Shown here in pieces: positions 53,727 to 63,304 of a DNA stretch of 64,000 nt (position 1 is its first letter; each line of letters opens with the position of its first letter). The notes under the pieces are model-generated. The model was not told where the DNA came from, made no database searches, and saw nothing but the letters and a program-made list of their open reading frames with translations. The DNA lies in NCBI RefSeq assembly GCF_943736995.1, contig NZ_OX031157.1:1709001-1773000 (forward strand), given 5' to 3'. The stretch is from Sporosarcina sp. Marseille-Q4943. GTDB taxonomy: Bacteria; Bacillota; Bacilli; Bacillales_A; Planococcaceae. Both the position numbers and the translations under genes were made by a program.

Positions 53727-54395
53727 TTAAGATCCATCCACATTCAGCCGGTTCTCATACAGCTTCAATAGCCATGTGAAAATGAGGACGAGAATGAGGT
53801 AGTACAGACCGACGACAAGGAACGTTTCGAACGGCATGAAGGTCGCCGCCGCTTCCCGGTTCGCTAGGCCGAACAGTTCCGTCACCCCGATGACGTAAAC
53901 GAGGGACGAATCTTTCATTGTAATGATGAATTGGTTACCGAGCGGTGGAATGGCCCGACGCAAGGCTTGCGGAAAGATGATCCGGCGCATCGCTTGCGTC
54001 CGATTCATACCGAGCGCAAGGCTCGCCTCCCGCTGTCCCCGGTCAACCCCTTGGATTGCTCCGCGAAAAATTTCCGCAATGTATGCTCCGTTATGGACGC
54101 CGAGTGCAATCGCCCCCGCCCAGAAATTCGACAGGACGACGATCGACGTAATTCCATAGTACAAAAACATGATCTGTACGATGAGCGGCGTCCCGCGGAT
54201 CAGCGTAATATATAAGTTTGCAATCGTTTGCAAGATTTTTGATCTTGATATTTTCATTAACGCAAAGATGATCCCGAATACGGTTCCTAACACAATGGCA
54301 ATGGCAGTTATTTTCAATGTGACTAGTGCCGCTTTCAGGAAGCCTTCGTACGTGCGCATGAACACTTCGGATAACGTTATTAATAAATCTGGCAC
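53727..54395 (-). CDS. Polar amino-acid ABC importer permease
   Basis: 222 residues, five helices, HisM/GlnP family. RGTPLIVQIMFLYYG and the EAA loop REASLALGMNRTQAMRRIIFPQALRRAIPPLGNQFI are characteristic. A single permease gene implies a homodimer. Confidence 0.95.
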   Translation of the reverse strand: MPDLLITLSEVFMRTYEGFLKAALVTLKITAIAIVLGTVFGIIFALMKISRSKILQTIANLYITLIRGTPLIVQIMFLYYGITSIVVLSNFWAGAIALGVHNGAYIAEIFRGAIQGVDRGQREASLALGMNRTQAMRRIIFPQALRRAIPPLGNQFIITMKDSSLVYVIGVTELFGLANREAAATFMPFETFLVVGLYYLILVLIFTWLLKLYENRLNVDGS

Positions 54396-54427
54396 TGGTC
54401 ACTCCCTCTTTCCATTACAAATCTTTT

Positions 54428-55240
54428 TTATTCTAGTAGTTCTGCATTTTCCAAGTCGATATCCAATAGATTCCGGCCGAACCACTTTTGCGATATTTCT
54501 TCATATGTGCCGTCATCGATCATTTCTTTCAGGGCTTTGTCAATCGCGTCACGGAGCTCTTCATTATCCTTTTTCACCGCGACCGAGGGCTGTTCGACCC
54601 ATAACGGGGTGCCGACCTCTTTAATGGCAAATCCGTTATCTTTCGCTTCGAAACCGACGATATCCGACGTAATGACGGCATCCAATCGGTCTTCGACCGT
54701 CAAATCTTTTAGTGCAACAACATCGCTGCTATAGTATTGGAGATTGTCCGATAATTCCTTTGCCGGCTCTTCATATGTCGATTGCGCAATGACGCCGATC
54801 TTCTTCCCTTTCAAGTCCTCTGGTGACTTGATTTCGTTATTGTCCTCTGCGACCCAGATCATCCCACCCGAGTAATAGTAAGGTTCTGTGAATGCAGCTT
54901 GCTCGGCACGCTTTTTCGTATAGGCCATCGAACCGATGATGGCGTCATATTTATTGGCGACAAGTCCTTGAAGGATCGTTTCAAACGGGTTCGTCACCGG
55001 ATTCGGCTCCAAGCCCATCCTCTCCGCGATTTCCGCTCCGATTTCCATATCAAAACCTGTCAACTCCCCGTTCTCCTCGAAGTTAAACGGCTTGTAGAGA
55101 CCACTTGCCGCATATGTCAATTTGCCTTTTTCAACAAGGCGATATCCGTCATCATTTGCTTCGGTTTTGTCATTACCGCAAGCCGCCAGCACTAATGTGG
55201 CTGCAATAAGTAAGAATAATAGCGTCTTCCATTTTCCCAT
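54428..55240 (-). CDS. Polar amino-acid-binding lipoprotein (SBP family 3)
   Basis: 270 residues. Lipoprotein signal to Cys21 (LVLAACGND). Family 3 blocks: KLTYAASGLYKPFNFEENGELTGFDMEIGAEIA, NKYDAIIGSMAYTKKRAEQAAFTEPYYYSGG and LKGKKIGVIAQSTYEEPA. First gene of the operon. Ligand unknown, glutamine/cystine-type amino acids are likely. The 278-bp gap upstream (to mgtE) shows no riboswitch I recognise. Confidence 0.94.
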   Translation of the reverse strand: MGKWKTLLFLLIAATLVLAACGNDKTEANDDGYRLVEKGKLTYAASGLYKPFNFEENGELTGFDMEIGAEIAERMGLEPNPVTNPFETILQGLVANKYDAIIGSMAYTKKRAEQAAFTEPYYYSGGMIWVAEDNNEIKSPEDLKGKKIGVIAQSTYEEPAKELSDNLQYYSSDVVALKDLTVEDRLDAVITSDIVGFEAKDNGFAIKEVGTPLWVEQPSVAVKKDNEELRDAIDKALKEMIDDGTYEEISQKWFGRNLLDIDLENAELLE

Positions 55241-55518
55241 GTAAATAACTCCCTTTTTCCCGACAAGATGCCGTCTTTTTTTGCTTACTAACTTTCTTTC
55301 CCTATCAATTCTGTGCTAAACATCTTTTTTCGGAATTGTTTAGTTGTTAGTAAAATAGTGGCTGGTGAAAACCCGTTGTCACTGACTCGAGTGAATTTAT
55401 CTACGATTGCCTAGAACACAAGAAGTTCTATCTCTCTTCCGTTTATGTAAAGAAGAAATAGGGAAATAGACAAGTTAGCAAGGCTTTCATTTATATATAA
55501 AGTGAGGTGAAGGGAGTC

Positions 55519-56877
55519 ATGACGTTACAAGGGGACGAAGAAGAAGTTTCACGCGCAATTGTCCACGTATTGAAGGAAGGGCAAAAAGATACTTTCCTAA
55601 AAATCATAAGTGAATTAACTCCCTATGAAATATCGATGCATTACCGCGGTTTGCCGCGAAAGCGCCGAATCCTGTTTTTAGAATGGCTCTCTTTGGATCA
55701 GCTGGTAGCACTGCTCAGGTATTTGACGCGCAACGAACAGTTGCGTGTATTGAAAAAGATCGGACCCGCCCGTTCTACGGAATTATTGGAAGTCCTTAAG
55801 AGCGATGACCTCGCCTATCTCCTGTCCGATTTACCGAGCAAAGAGGTCGATCGGCTCATTGCAGAGATGAGGGATGAAGAGAAAAAATCCATTCGCAAAA
55901 AGATGAAGTATCCGAAAAGGTCAGCAGGACGGGCGATGATCAGCCAATACGTATGGGTTCATGAGTCTTATACGGTGAAAAAGACCGTTAATAAATTGAA
56001 GTATTTCAAGGACTTTGCCGATTACTTGAATTATGTGTATGTCATTGATGACGAAAAGAGATTGATCGGCGTCGCGTCGTATCGAGACCTGCTTCTGAGC
56101 AATCCCGATGACGCCATTGCAAATGTCATGACTACGGAAATCGTAAAGGTCCATGAAACGACGAAGCAAAGTGATGTCGCCAAAATGATCGGGCGGCATG
56201 ATTTCTTTTCCGTGCCGGTTGTGAATGACGATGATATTCTAGTCGGTATCATTACAGCTGATGACGTCCTGGATATCGTCATGCGGGAAGCGAATGAGGA
56301 TATTGAAATGTTGTTCGCGTCTGGCAAAGAGATCGACTTCCATACGCGGCCGTTCGTAGCGGCGTATAGAAGGCTACCTTGGCTCGTGTTGCTATTATTC
56401 ATCGGCCTCGTCTCGGGCAGCATTATCGCTAAATTCGAAGCTACACTTGAAGCCGTTGTCGCCTTGGCATTTTTCATGCCGATGATTGCCGGGATGACCG
56501 GAAATACAGGAACGCAGTCATTGGCTGTCGTCGTCCGGGGGCTTGTCACCGAGGAGTTGACGATGAAAAAGACGCTTAGCCTCGTTTTCCGTGAGCTGCT
56601 TGTCGGTATTATGCTCGGAATCATCTGCGGTGCGGTTATTTCCGTCATCGCCTATATTTGGCAAGGCAGCTTCACGCTCGGACTCGTCGTCGGCTCATCC
56701 CTCGTCGCGACACTGATCATCGGAACGTTAGCAGGCACCATCATCCCGTTGATTTTGAGTAAATTCAAAGTCGATCCAGCGGTTGCGTCTGGACCGCTCA
56801 TTACAACGATCAATGATATTTTGTCGTTATTGATTTATTTTGGAATTGCCACGATGTTCATTTCAAAATTGATGTAG
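55519..56877 (+). CDS. mgtE: Magnesium transporter MgtE
   Basis: 452 residues. N-terminal MgtE superhelical domain (about 1-125), two CBS domains (about 130-250) that sense Mg2+, a plug helix, and five membrane helices with the pore motif MIAGMTGNTGTQSLAVVVRGL. ATG at 55519 preferred over the GTG four codons upstream, as GAGGTG lies nine bases before it. No M-box is visible in the leader, so control differs from many Bacillus mgtE genes or resides in the protein. Confidence 0.95.
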   Translation: MTLQGDEEEVSRAIVHVLKEGQKDTFLKIISELTPYEISMHYRGLPRKRRILFLEWLSLDQLVALLRYLTRNEQLRVLKKIGPARSTELLEVLKSDDLAYLLSDLPSKEVDRLIAEMRDEEKKSIRKKMKYPKRSAGRAMISQYVWVHESYTVKKTVNKLKYFKDFADYLNYVYVIDDEKRLIGVASYRDLLLSNPDDAIANVMTTEIVKVHETTKQSDVAKMIGRHDFFSVPVVNDDDILVGIITADDVLDIVMREANEDIEMLFASGKEIDFHTRPFVAAYRRLPWLVLLLFIGLVSGSIIAKFEATLEAVVALAFFMPMIAGMTGNTGTQSLAVVVRGLVTEELTMKKTLSLVFRELLVGIMLGIICGAVISVIAYIWQGSFTLGLVVGSSLVATLIIGTLAGTIIPLILSKFKVDPAVASGPLITTINDILSLLIYFGIATMFISKLM

Positions 56878-56884
56878 AAATCGA

Positions 56885-56912
56885 AAAAGCAGCCCCATGT
56901 GGCTGCTTTTTT
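56885..56912. terminator. Bidirectional terminator between mgtE and the CoA-transferase
   Basis: AAAAAGCAGCC / GGCTGCTTTTTT with a short loop. Confidence 0.85.
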
Positions 56913-56953
56913 CATTGGCGGGTATATAGTAAAGTTCGATTGGTTGGTTGACG

Positions 56954-58468
56954 TCAGATGCGTTTCTCGGTAAGCGGGCGCATCGTTCCGTGTTGCATAA
57001 GATTCATATGCCATGAAAATGCCTTTTCGAGCACGTGTGGCGTGTGGCCGCCTCTTTCAAGTGCTTCATAGTAATATTCCCATAGCTGACTGCGGTACAT
57101 CGGGTGTGCGCAATTGGCGATGATGAGCCCAACCCGTTCCCTCGGCGCTAGTCCGCGCAAATCCGCGTACCCATGCTCCGTCACGATGACATCGACGTCA
57201 TGCTCCGTATGATCCACATGGGACACGAAGGGAACGATGCTCGAAATGTCGCCGTTTTTGGCAATCGATTTCGTAACGAAGATGGCAAGCCTTGCATTTC
57301 GGGCGAAATCACCTGAACCGCCGATTCCATTCATCATCTTCGTCCCTGTCACATGCGTCGAATTGACGTTGCCGTAAATGTCGAGTTCAAGCGCCGTGTT
57401 GATGGAAATCAAACCGAGGCGGCGGATGATCTCCGGATGATTCGAAATTTCCTGTGGACGCATGATCAGCTTGTCCCGATATTGCTCCAAATTGTTGAAG
57501 ACCTTGTCCATTTTCTCCTGCGATAGCGTGATCGATGCGCACGAAGCCTTACGGACCTTGCCCGCGTCCATCAAATCGAATACCGCATCTTGGAGCACTT
57601 CGGAATATACTTCAAGGTCTTCGAATTCCGAGTTCAGTAAACCATGCAGCACGGCATTCGCCTGGGAACCGATTCCTGATTGAAGAGGTGCAAGACTGTT
57701 CGTCAATCTGCCAGCCTCCACTTCCGAACGCAGGAATGACAGCAAATGCTCTGCCATAATCTCCGTATCGCGGTCAGGCTGAGTAATCGTTGACGGCGAA
57801 TCCAACTGATGTGTGAACACGATTCCTTTCACTCGATCAACATCGATCGGGATGCCGATCGTACCGATTCGGTCATCGACTTTCGTCAACTGAATTGGAT
57901 TCCGTTCACCTTGTTTGCCCGGGTCATACAAATCATGGATGCCTTCCCATTCAGCCGACTGCGCCATGTTTATTTCAATAATGATCGATTTTGCATGCTG
58001 CGCAAACGATAACGAGTTGCCGACGGAAGTCGACGGGATGATCATCCCATCCTCCGTCACTGAAATCGCTTCCAAAATTGCAAAGTCAATCGGCTCGGTC
58101 ACATTTGTGCGAATCCATTCCGCCGTATGGGACAGATGATGGTCGACAAAAAGGAGTTCCCCGTTATTAATGCCGTTGCGCATCGCCTTTTCCGCTTGGA
58201 ATGGCAGTCTCTTTTTCACGATGCCCGCTTCAGCGAATAATTTATCGATATCCGAACCAAGGGAGGCCCCCGTGAATACGTTCACTTTAAACTTTTCCGT
58301 TTCAGCCCGTTTCACTAATGCCATTGGAACCGCTTTCGCGTCACCGGCACGCGTAAATCCGCTCAACCCTAATGTCATTCCGTCCTTAATCCAAGAAGCA
58401 GCCTCTTCAGGCGTAACGACCAAATCTCTCAATTTTTCAATCCTGATACGATTCAAATGGTTATCCAT
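56954..58468 (-). CDS. Acetyl-CoA hydrolase / succinate-CoA transferase family enzyme
   Basis: 504 residues, full length for the Cat1/AarC/ScpC group. N-terminal GMTLGLSGFTRAGDAKAVP and FTGASLGSDID, then GIGSQANAVLHGLLNSEF and the likely catalytic Glu in LEVYSEVLQDAVFDL, and the C-terminal HVTGTKMMNGIGGSGDFARNA and EHGYADLRGLAPRER. Moves CoA between acetyl, succinyl or propionyl groups, or hydrolyses acetyl-CoA. ATG behind AAAAGGGG. A LytTR regulator gene lies directly upstream in the same direction. Confidence 0.93.
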   Translation of the reverse strand: MDNHLNRIRIEKLRDLVVTPEEAASWIKDGMTLGLSGFTRAGDAKAVPMALVKRAETEKFKVNVFTGASLGSDIDKLFAEAGIVKKRLPFQAEKAMRNGINNGELLFVDHHLSHTAEWIRTNVTEPIDFAILEAISVTEDGMIIPSTSVGNSLSFAQHAKSIIIEINMAQSAEWEGIHDLYDPGKQGERNPIQLTKVDDRIGTIGIPIDVDRVKGIVFTHQLDSPSTITQPDRDTEIMAEHLLSFLRSEVEAGRLTNSLAPLQSGIGSQANAVLHGLLNSEFEDLEVYSEVLQDAVFDLMDAGKVRKASCASITLSQEKMDKVFNNLEQYRDKLIMRPQEISNHPEIIRRLGLISINTALELDIYGNVNSTHVTGTKMMNGIGGSGDFARNARLAIFVTKSIAKNGDISSIVPFVSHVDHTEHDVDVIVTEHGYADLRGLAPRERVGLIIANCAHPMYRSQLWEYYYEALERGGHTPHVLEKAFSWHMNLMQHGTMRPLTEKRI

Positions 58469-58600
58469 TAACTAGCGCCCCTTTTCATAACTTTTAGATA
58501 ATCGTATCGTATCTTACGGAATGATAGGGGTTTCTTGAATGAAAGACGGTATTTACGAACAAATGCTCATATCCTTTGTCCAAAGCAGCATTTTTCCGTC

Positions 58601-59239
58601 TTAGAAGCCCAAAAGCTTCCGGAAATAGCTGGAATATGATTGACTGACCGGAATTTGTGAGCCATCTTTCATGGAAAGCATGAACGTCGAATGGGTATCC
58701 GGGTAGATGGCTTTGATTTGTGTCACGTTGACGATGAATGACCGATGGCAACGGACGAACATCTCATGCGGCAGGACGAATTCGAAGTTTTGCAATGAAT
58801 TCCGGTGGGTACCAGTAATGTGATCGGCGACAACGACTGTTTTCCGATCCCGCACTTCGATATACTTCACTTCGGAAAAAGGGACAGGCACCCATCCATC
58901 CTGCGTTTTCACAGTTACAACCGATTTCCCTTCCGTGTACGCCGGATAGATGGCAACGACGCATCCGTCCAAAACGCCATTATCATGGAACGGAACCGCC
59001 ATGCCATGATACGGCACCCCGAACACATCCCGGTTGATGAATTCGGAAACCTTCTGCCCTTCCGTAAGTGCCTTATAGGCAATCGTCCCTTCCCGTACAG
59101 GGTCACCCGGCCGGATTTTCAAATCGATCCGCTTGCTCGGCCGGTAGTAAATATATTCTTTTGTATTTGAGACGACAATTGAAATTTCATCCGCAAATAA
59201 CTCGCCGACAACGTCGAGGAGTGAGTCCAAGTTCAACAA
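58601..59239 (-). CDS. LytTR DNA-binding regulator with an N-terminal sensor domain
   Basis: 212 residues. The C-terminal LytTR domain (about 112-212) has VPVPFSEVKYIEVRDRKTVVVAD, HRNSLQNFEFVLPHEMFVRCHRSFIVNVTQIKAI. The N-terminal ~100 residues are not a receiver domain; GVPYHGMAVPFHDNGVLDGCVVAIYP resembles a PAS/GAF-like small-molecule sensor. It is a one-component regulator, most likely of the CoA-transferase gene 130 bp downstream. TTG start with AAAGGGG about 11 bases upstream, uncertain. Promoter overlaps that of the divergent CBS gene. Confidence 0.85.
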   Translation of the reverse strand: MLNLDSLLDVVGELFADEISIVVSNTKEYIYYRPSKRIDLKIRPGDPVREGTIAYKALTEGQKVSEFINRDVFGVPYHGMAVPFHDNGVLDGCVVAIYPAYTEGKSVVTVKTQDGWVPVPFSEVKYIEVRDRKTVVVADHITGTHRNSLQNFEFVLPHEMFVRCHRSFIVNVTQIKAIYPDTHSTFMLSMKDGSQIPVSQSYSSYFRKLLGF

Positions 59240-59275
59240 GTATTACCAAGCCCCTTTCTTGCTTCACATACTACT

Positions 59276-59303
59276 ATTATAAGTTTTCATGTACAACATT
59301 CAA
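59276..59303 (-). promoter_or_regulatory. LytTR gene promoter
   Basis: Minus-strand TTGAAT (59298-59303) and TATAAT (59276-59281), 16-base spacer; overlaps the opposite promoter. Confidence 0.6.
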
Positions 59304-59318
59304 AATTTCAATTATAAT
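59290..59318 (+). promoter_or_regulatory. CBS-ACT gene promoter
   Basis: TGTACA (59290-59295) and TATAAT (59313-59318), 17-base spacer. The two divergent promoters share about 14 bp, so transcription of one should hinder the other. Confidence 0.6.
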
Positions 59319-59380
59319 GGAAGGCAATCTAAACTAAAAATTTAGACTTAACTGAAACTAAAGAATAAGGGGGAGAAAGT

Positions 59381-60010
59381 ATGCATATTCGGGATTTGAT
59401 TGTAGAAAGACTAGGTGTCGCTACCGTAAAGGTAGACCAAAGCGTATCTGAAACACTAGCAAAAATCAACGAGACAGGATACCGCTGCATCCCTGTCGTA
59501 GACAACGACGATGCCTACAAAGGGATGATCTACAAAGTCGATCTACTGTCCTATCTTTATGAAGATAAGGGGGATGGCAATAAACCGATCGATTTCTTGT
59601 TAGAACACCAAGACATCTACTTATATGAGGACGCTTCATTTTTAAGCGCCTTGCTTAAAATTAAATCATTGCCTTTTATCAGCGTCGTAAAGAATGGCAA
59701 GCTGCTCGGAATTTTGACGCATAACAAAGTCGAAAGCGTCCTGGAAGACGCCTTCGGATTAAAGACCGGCGGAATCAACATCACACTTGCCTCGACCGAA
59801 GCGCGGGGCATGATCAGAAAGTTGACGACAACGCTGAAGGACGAAAACATCGAAGGTATGCTCACACTCGACAACGGCTCCGCCCTCGCACGGAGAGTCG
59901 TCCTCACCCTCGAAGACGGAAAATCCGACGAAGAAATGGCCAAATTACGTGATAGACTCGAAAAACACGGATTCCGGATTTTGCAAATGCATCGGATTGA
60001 ACCGAAATAA
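59381..60010 (+). CDS. CBS-pair plus ACT-like protein (CbpA-like, candidate c-di-AMP binder)
   Basis: 209 residues. Two CBS motifs (about 5-60, GYRCIPVVDNDDAYKGMIYKVDLLSYL; 75-125, SLPFISVVKNGKLLGILTHNKVESVL) and a C-terminal ACT-like fold (130-209, INITLASTEARGMIRKLTTTL... GFRILQMHRIEPK). The layout matches Listeria CbpA, a cyclic di-AMP binder, and also AcuB-like proteins; the YRC(I/V)PV stretch favours CbpA. Ligand is inference. Strong GGGGGAG site. Confidence 0.82.
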   Translation: MHIRDLIVERLGVATVKVDQSVSETLAKINETGYRCIPVVDNDDAYKGMIYKVDLLSYLYEDKGDGNKPIDFLLEHQDIYLYEDASFLSALLKIKSLPFISVVKNGKLLGILTHNKVESVLEDAFGLKTGGINITLASTEARGMIRKLTTTLKDENIEGMLTLDNGSALARRVVLTLEDGKSDEEMAKLRDRLEKHGFRILQMHRIEPK

Positions 60011-60013
60011 CCA

Positions 60014-60163
60014 AAAGCGGAGGCGGCCGTTCAGCGACGTACAAACTGGAAGCCCCTCGGACGAGATAAAGGAAACACGGAGAGCGCAAGCGATCCGATG
60101 TTGACTTATCGCAGGGAGAGAGGCTGAAGTTTGCTAGTCGATGGCCGCCGAAGCTAGATGATA
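60014..60163. repeat. Bacillaceae-type intergenic repeat
   Basis: Starts AAAGCGGAGGCGGCCGTTCAGCGAC and ends near GTCGATGGCCGCCGAAGCTAGA, with GGCGGCC / GGCCGCC and CAGCGAC / GTCGATG-like complementary ends, so it folds into a long interrupted hairpin. I recognise this element type from Bacillus and Planococcaceae genomes; no coding capacity. Confidence 0.65.
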
Positions 60164-60173
60164 GCCACACAAA

Positions 60174-60217
60174 AAGGCTGTTTCCACGTCGCAATTGACA
60201 TCGGAAACAGCCTTTTC
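60174..60217. terminator. Bidirectional terminator
   Basis: AAAAAGGCTGTTTCC / GGAAACAGCCTTTT, serving the CBS-ACT gene and the convergent MFS gene. Confidence 0.85.
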
Positions 60218-61480
60218 TTATGCCATCTCGCTTTCCGGCTTCGGCACCATTCTCAACAGAATGCCCCCGATGATGAACAGAATGACAAGACTGAACACGC
60301 CGTACGCGGAACTGCCTGTCAGTGTCGCAGTGACTGCGAGCAATAAAGGTCCCATGACAGACGCGAATTTACCGAAGATATTATAGAAGCCGAAGAACTC
60401 ATTGGATTTCTCTTTCGGCACAAGTTGAGCGAAATAGGAACGGCTTAACGCCTGTACGCCCCCTTGCGATGTGGCGACTAGCATAGCCAAAATCCAGAAA
60501 TCCAACGTTGTCGAAAGGAAAAACGCATAAATACAGACGATGATATAGACAAAGATCCCGACGTACAACATTGATTTCACTGAGTATCGCTGTGCAAGTC
60601 TTCCATAAAGAATCGAGAACGGTGCTGCAACGACTTGGGTGACGAACAGGACGATGAGAAGGTCTGTCGGTTGGATGCCCAGATCCGTTCCATATGCCGT
60701 CGACATCGAAATGATAGTACCGACCCCATCGATATAAAAGAAGTACGCTAACAAGAAGATGAAAACAGTTCTATATTTCTTAATTTCCTTGAACGTTTCA
60801 CCGAGCCGGCGGAAACTGCTTGCTAAAATCTTCGGCTCCCGTTCAATTGCGTGAACTTGAACAACATTTTTCAGCATCGGTATCGTAAAGGTGAACCACC
60901 AAATTCCCGTAATGACAAAAGCTATCTTACTTGCGACGGTTGCTGAAAGAGGAATCACTTCTTTTGATGCCAATAGGATAATGGCGATGCTAATAATGAA
61001 TGGAATCGTGCTGCCGATATACCCTAATCCGAAGCCCCGTGCTGAAACTTCGTCCATCTTCTCCTCTGGTGTAACGTCAACGAGAAATGCATCATAGAAA
61101 ATGTTCGCACCATGGAATCCGATGGCGGTGATCGTATAAATGACCAATAGCGGCAGCCATGTTCCCTCAGGGACAAAAGCCAACGAAACCGTCGATAGGG
61201 AACCGATCAGGAAGAAGGCAAAGAAAAACTTCTTTTTCAATCCCCTATAATCGGCTATCGTTCCCAAAATCGGACCGATCATCGCTAAGATGAACGTCGC
61301 AATCGCCACCGTATACCCCAAATACGCCGTCGATTGCGTCAAACTGACGCCCGCGTCGGTTGCCACCGACTTGTAAAAAATCGGAAATACTGCTGTCGTA
61401 ATGATAATTGAATAGGCAGAGTTCGCCCAATCATACAACATCCAACTTTTCTCTGTCTTCGAATACTTCCCCTTTCCCAT
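60218..61480 (-). CDS. MFS transporter, UMF1/Atg22 family
   Basis: 420 residues, twelve helices. KSWMLYDWANSAYSIIITTAVFPIFYK at the N-terminus is the signature of the UMF1 (unknown major facilitator) family, and IGFHGANIFYDAFLVDVTPEEKMDEVSARGFGLGYIGS follows after helix 4. Substrate unknown; amino-acid efflux is known for the eukaryotic relative. ATG at 61480 preferred for its GAGGTGGGG; the open frame starts 13 codons earlier. Confidence 0.88.
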   Translation of the reverse strand: MGKGKYSKTEKSWMLYDWANSAYSIIITTAVFPIFYKSVATDAGVSLTQSTAYLGYTVAIATFILAMIGPILGTIADYRGLKKKFFFAFFLIGSLSTVSLAFVPEGTWLPLLVIYTITAIGFHGANIFYDAFLVDVTPEEKMDEVSARGFGLGYIGSTIPFIISIAIILLASKEVIPLSATVASKIAFVITGIWWFTFTIPMLKNVVQVHAIEREPKILASSFRRLGETFKEIKKYRTVFIFLLAYFFYIDGVGTIISMSTAYGTDLGIQPTDLLIVLFVTQVVAAPFSILYGRLAQRYSVKSMLYVGIFVYIIVCIYAFFLSTTLDFWILAMLVATSQGGVQALSRSYFAQLVPKEKSNEFFGFYNIFGKFASVMGPLLLAVTATLTGSSAYGVFSLVILFIIGGILLRMVPKPESEMA

Positions 61481-61576
61481 CCGCCCCACCTCTTTCTTAA
61501 TCTTCAAAAATATATCCATACAAATAGTTTACAACTAATGGACGGCAAACAGTAGTGAAGATTGAATTTTTATTAA

Positions 61577-61614
61577 CAAAAAAAGCCAACCCCGATGAAA
61601 TGGGTTGACCTTTA
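61577..61614 (-). terminator. Terminator after the RocB-like gene
   Basis: GTCAACCC / GGGTTGGC stem followed by TTTTTTTG on the minus strand. Confidence 0.75.
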
Positions 61615-61619
61615 GGAAT

Positions 61620-63245
61620 TCATGACATTATGACAGCAAACATACTCTCAATGACTTTCTCCAAAACACGAGGAGTATAAAGGAATGCGCTCTTTTTGTG
61701 TAAACGCTCAGTTAACTTATGCGCGTCTTTGCCAAACGGCCCAATGTTTAAAACCGGTGCCTGAAGTTGTTGCATTTCCTTGAAAGGGATGCTATATGTC
61801 TCTCCCCAGACGGGAGTGTTGTTTTGATACGACTGCCAGCCCGAATCTGCCGTATCGTAATTCACGTAACTGAGATCCGAAATCCCATTGAAATAATGCA
61901 CTTGCTTCGCTTCCACATGAAACTCTTCACGTAAAACCTTTTGCGCAAGGGCAATCTTTTCTTGAACGAGTTCATTTTCAGAAGAATTGACGGCCGGGTA
62001 ATACGGAGGAGCATAAAACAAGACAACAGCAGGCGCCAAATCTTGACAACGCAACAGTAGTCGATCGCTGATGAGCATGGACATTTGCCGTTCATCCAAC
62101 GACTCATTTGACATGATATCTTCAAGGATTACTCGAACTTCCGCGCCGCCGATTTTTTCCTTAGCATAGCTAAGCAATTCTTTATACTCCAGTACGTTAA
62201 TTTCCCCGAGCGGCTGAGCGCCTTCCCGTTCACAAACCGCCTTATAATCCTTTGAGCAATCCACCATCGCCCGGATGGCCGTGTCTTTGAATATCTTCAT
62301 AATGTCATCAGCATTTTGCCGCATCAAAAAGACATTGTACAAAGCCGCACTATGATGGGATGTCTGGGTCGAATAATCTTCCTTCAAATCCACCTGCTGC
62401 AAACAAACCGGCAACGGGGTTTTTTCCCCATACACTTCTTCCACAAAATCGGAATTGAATTCCATCGCCCTCGTCAAATAAGATGCCATGAAATGGCTCG
62501 TAATGCCGCTTAAAGGCTCACCTGCATGCGTCTCTTTCCCGTAAAACAGCGCGGAAGGCATAATCTTCCCGATTGTTCCCGAGTATATATAATAGTTGTC
62601 GTCTTGCGGTTTTTGTGAAAATGACGGCTCGCTGTTCAAGAACAACTCATATTCCAACTGATAAAGTTCCCTTAATTCCACAAGTCCTTTCACAGCTGCC
62701 CTCATTCCGGAAGAATTCACTTCTTCGTCAGGCACCGTCAAGAAAAGGATATTAATCGGCCACTGTTCTACACATGCCCTTTCCAATAAATGAAGATGCA
62801 ACACAATCCCCATCTTCATATCCATCGTTCCTCGGCCAAATAAGTATTCATTCGAAGCGACGTCCACTTGCACGTCATCCGGCAAATCAGCGATCCGTCT
62901 CTTAAATTCTTCCGTCAGCAGTCTAGGTTGGAAAGCGAGATCTTCCAAACTGCCGCCAAATTCCTCTGTATGAACGGTGTCAAAGTGGCTCATCAGCACA
63001 ATTGTTTTATTCGTCACCCCACTGCTATATAGAGCGGTCACCGCATTTCTTCCTTTGCCTGCGTCGTGGAAATGGATTTGCGAGCTGTTTTCCTGGAAAT
63101 ATTGCAATTCCAATAGCTTTTTTAACATTTTTGTTGAAAACTCGATTTCCCCTATTGTTCCCGTTCGGCTATCCCAACTGACCAGCTCACATAATAGATC
63201 TTCCAGTTGCTCCGGCCGACTCCATTTCAGGTTCCCTACTCCCAT
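61620..63245 (-). CDS. M20 peptidase, RocB-like (arginine utilisation protein)
   Basis: 541 residues. M20 metal-site blocks are clear: VLMSHFDTVH, YLFGRGTMDMKMGIVLHL and TVPDEEVNSSGMRAAV. The length and the extra C-terminal region (PVWGETYSIPFKEMQQLQAPVLNIGPFGKDAHKLTERLH) fit RocB of the arginine catabolic regulon rather than simple dipeptidases. The exact reaction of RocB is not established. ATG at 63245 behind AGGGGG; the open frame begins 16 codons earlier. Confidence 0.9.
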   Translation of the reverse strand: MGVGNLKWSRPEQLEDLLCELVSWDSRTGTIGEIEFSTKMLKKLLELQYFQENSSQIHFHDAGKGRNAVTALYSSGVTNKTIVLMSHFDTVHTEEFGGSLEDLAFQPRLLTEEFKRRIADLPDDVQVDVASNEYLFGRGTMDMKMGIVLHLHLLERACVEQWPINILFLTVPDEEVNSSGMRAAVKGLVELRELYQLEYELFLNSEPSFSQKPQDDNYYIYSGTIGKIMPSALFYGKETHAGEPLSGITSHFMASYLTRAMEFNSDFVEEVYGEKTPLPVCLQQVDLKEDYSTQTSHHSAALYNVFLMRQNADDIMKIFKDTAIRAMVDCSKDYKAVCEREGAQPLGEINVLEYKELLSYAKEKIGGAEVRVILEDIMSNESLDERQMSMLISDRLLLRCQDLAPAVVLFYAPPYYPAVNSSENELVQEKIALAQKVLREEFHVEAKQVHYFNGISDLSYVNYDTADSGWQSYQNNTPVWGETYSIPFKEMQQLQAPVLNIGPFGKDAHKLTERLHKKSAFLYTPRVLEKVIESMFAVIMS

Positions 63246-63304
63246 TTTGTAACCCCCTCTATCTGCATACCTATGAAATAGTAATGTTTTCATCTATTGT
63301 TCTA

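Noticed and set aside
55260..55518. M-box magnesium riboswitch before mgtE
   Set aside because: The conserved M-box core was not found on the plus strand; only a weak promoter-like TAAAAT is seen.
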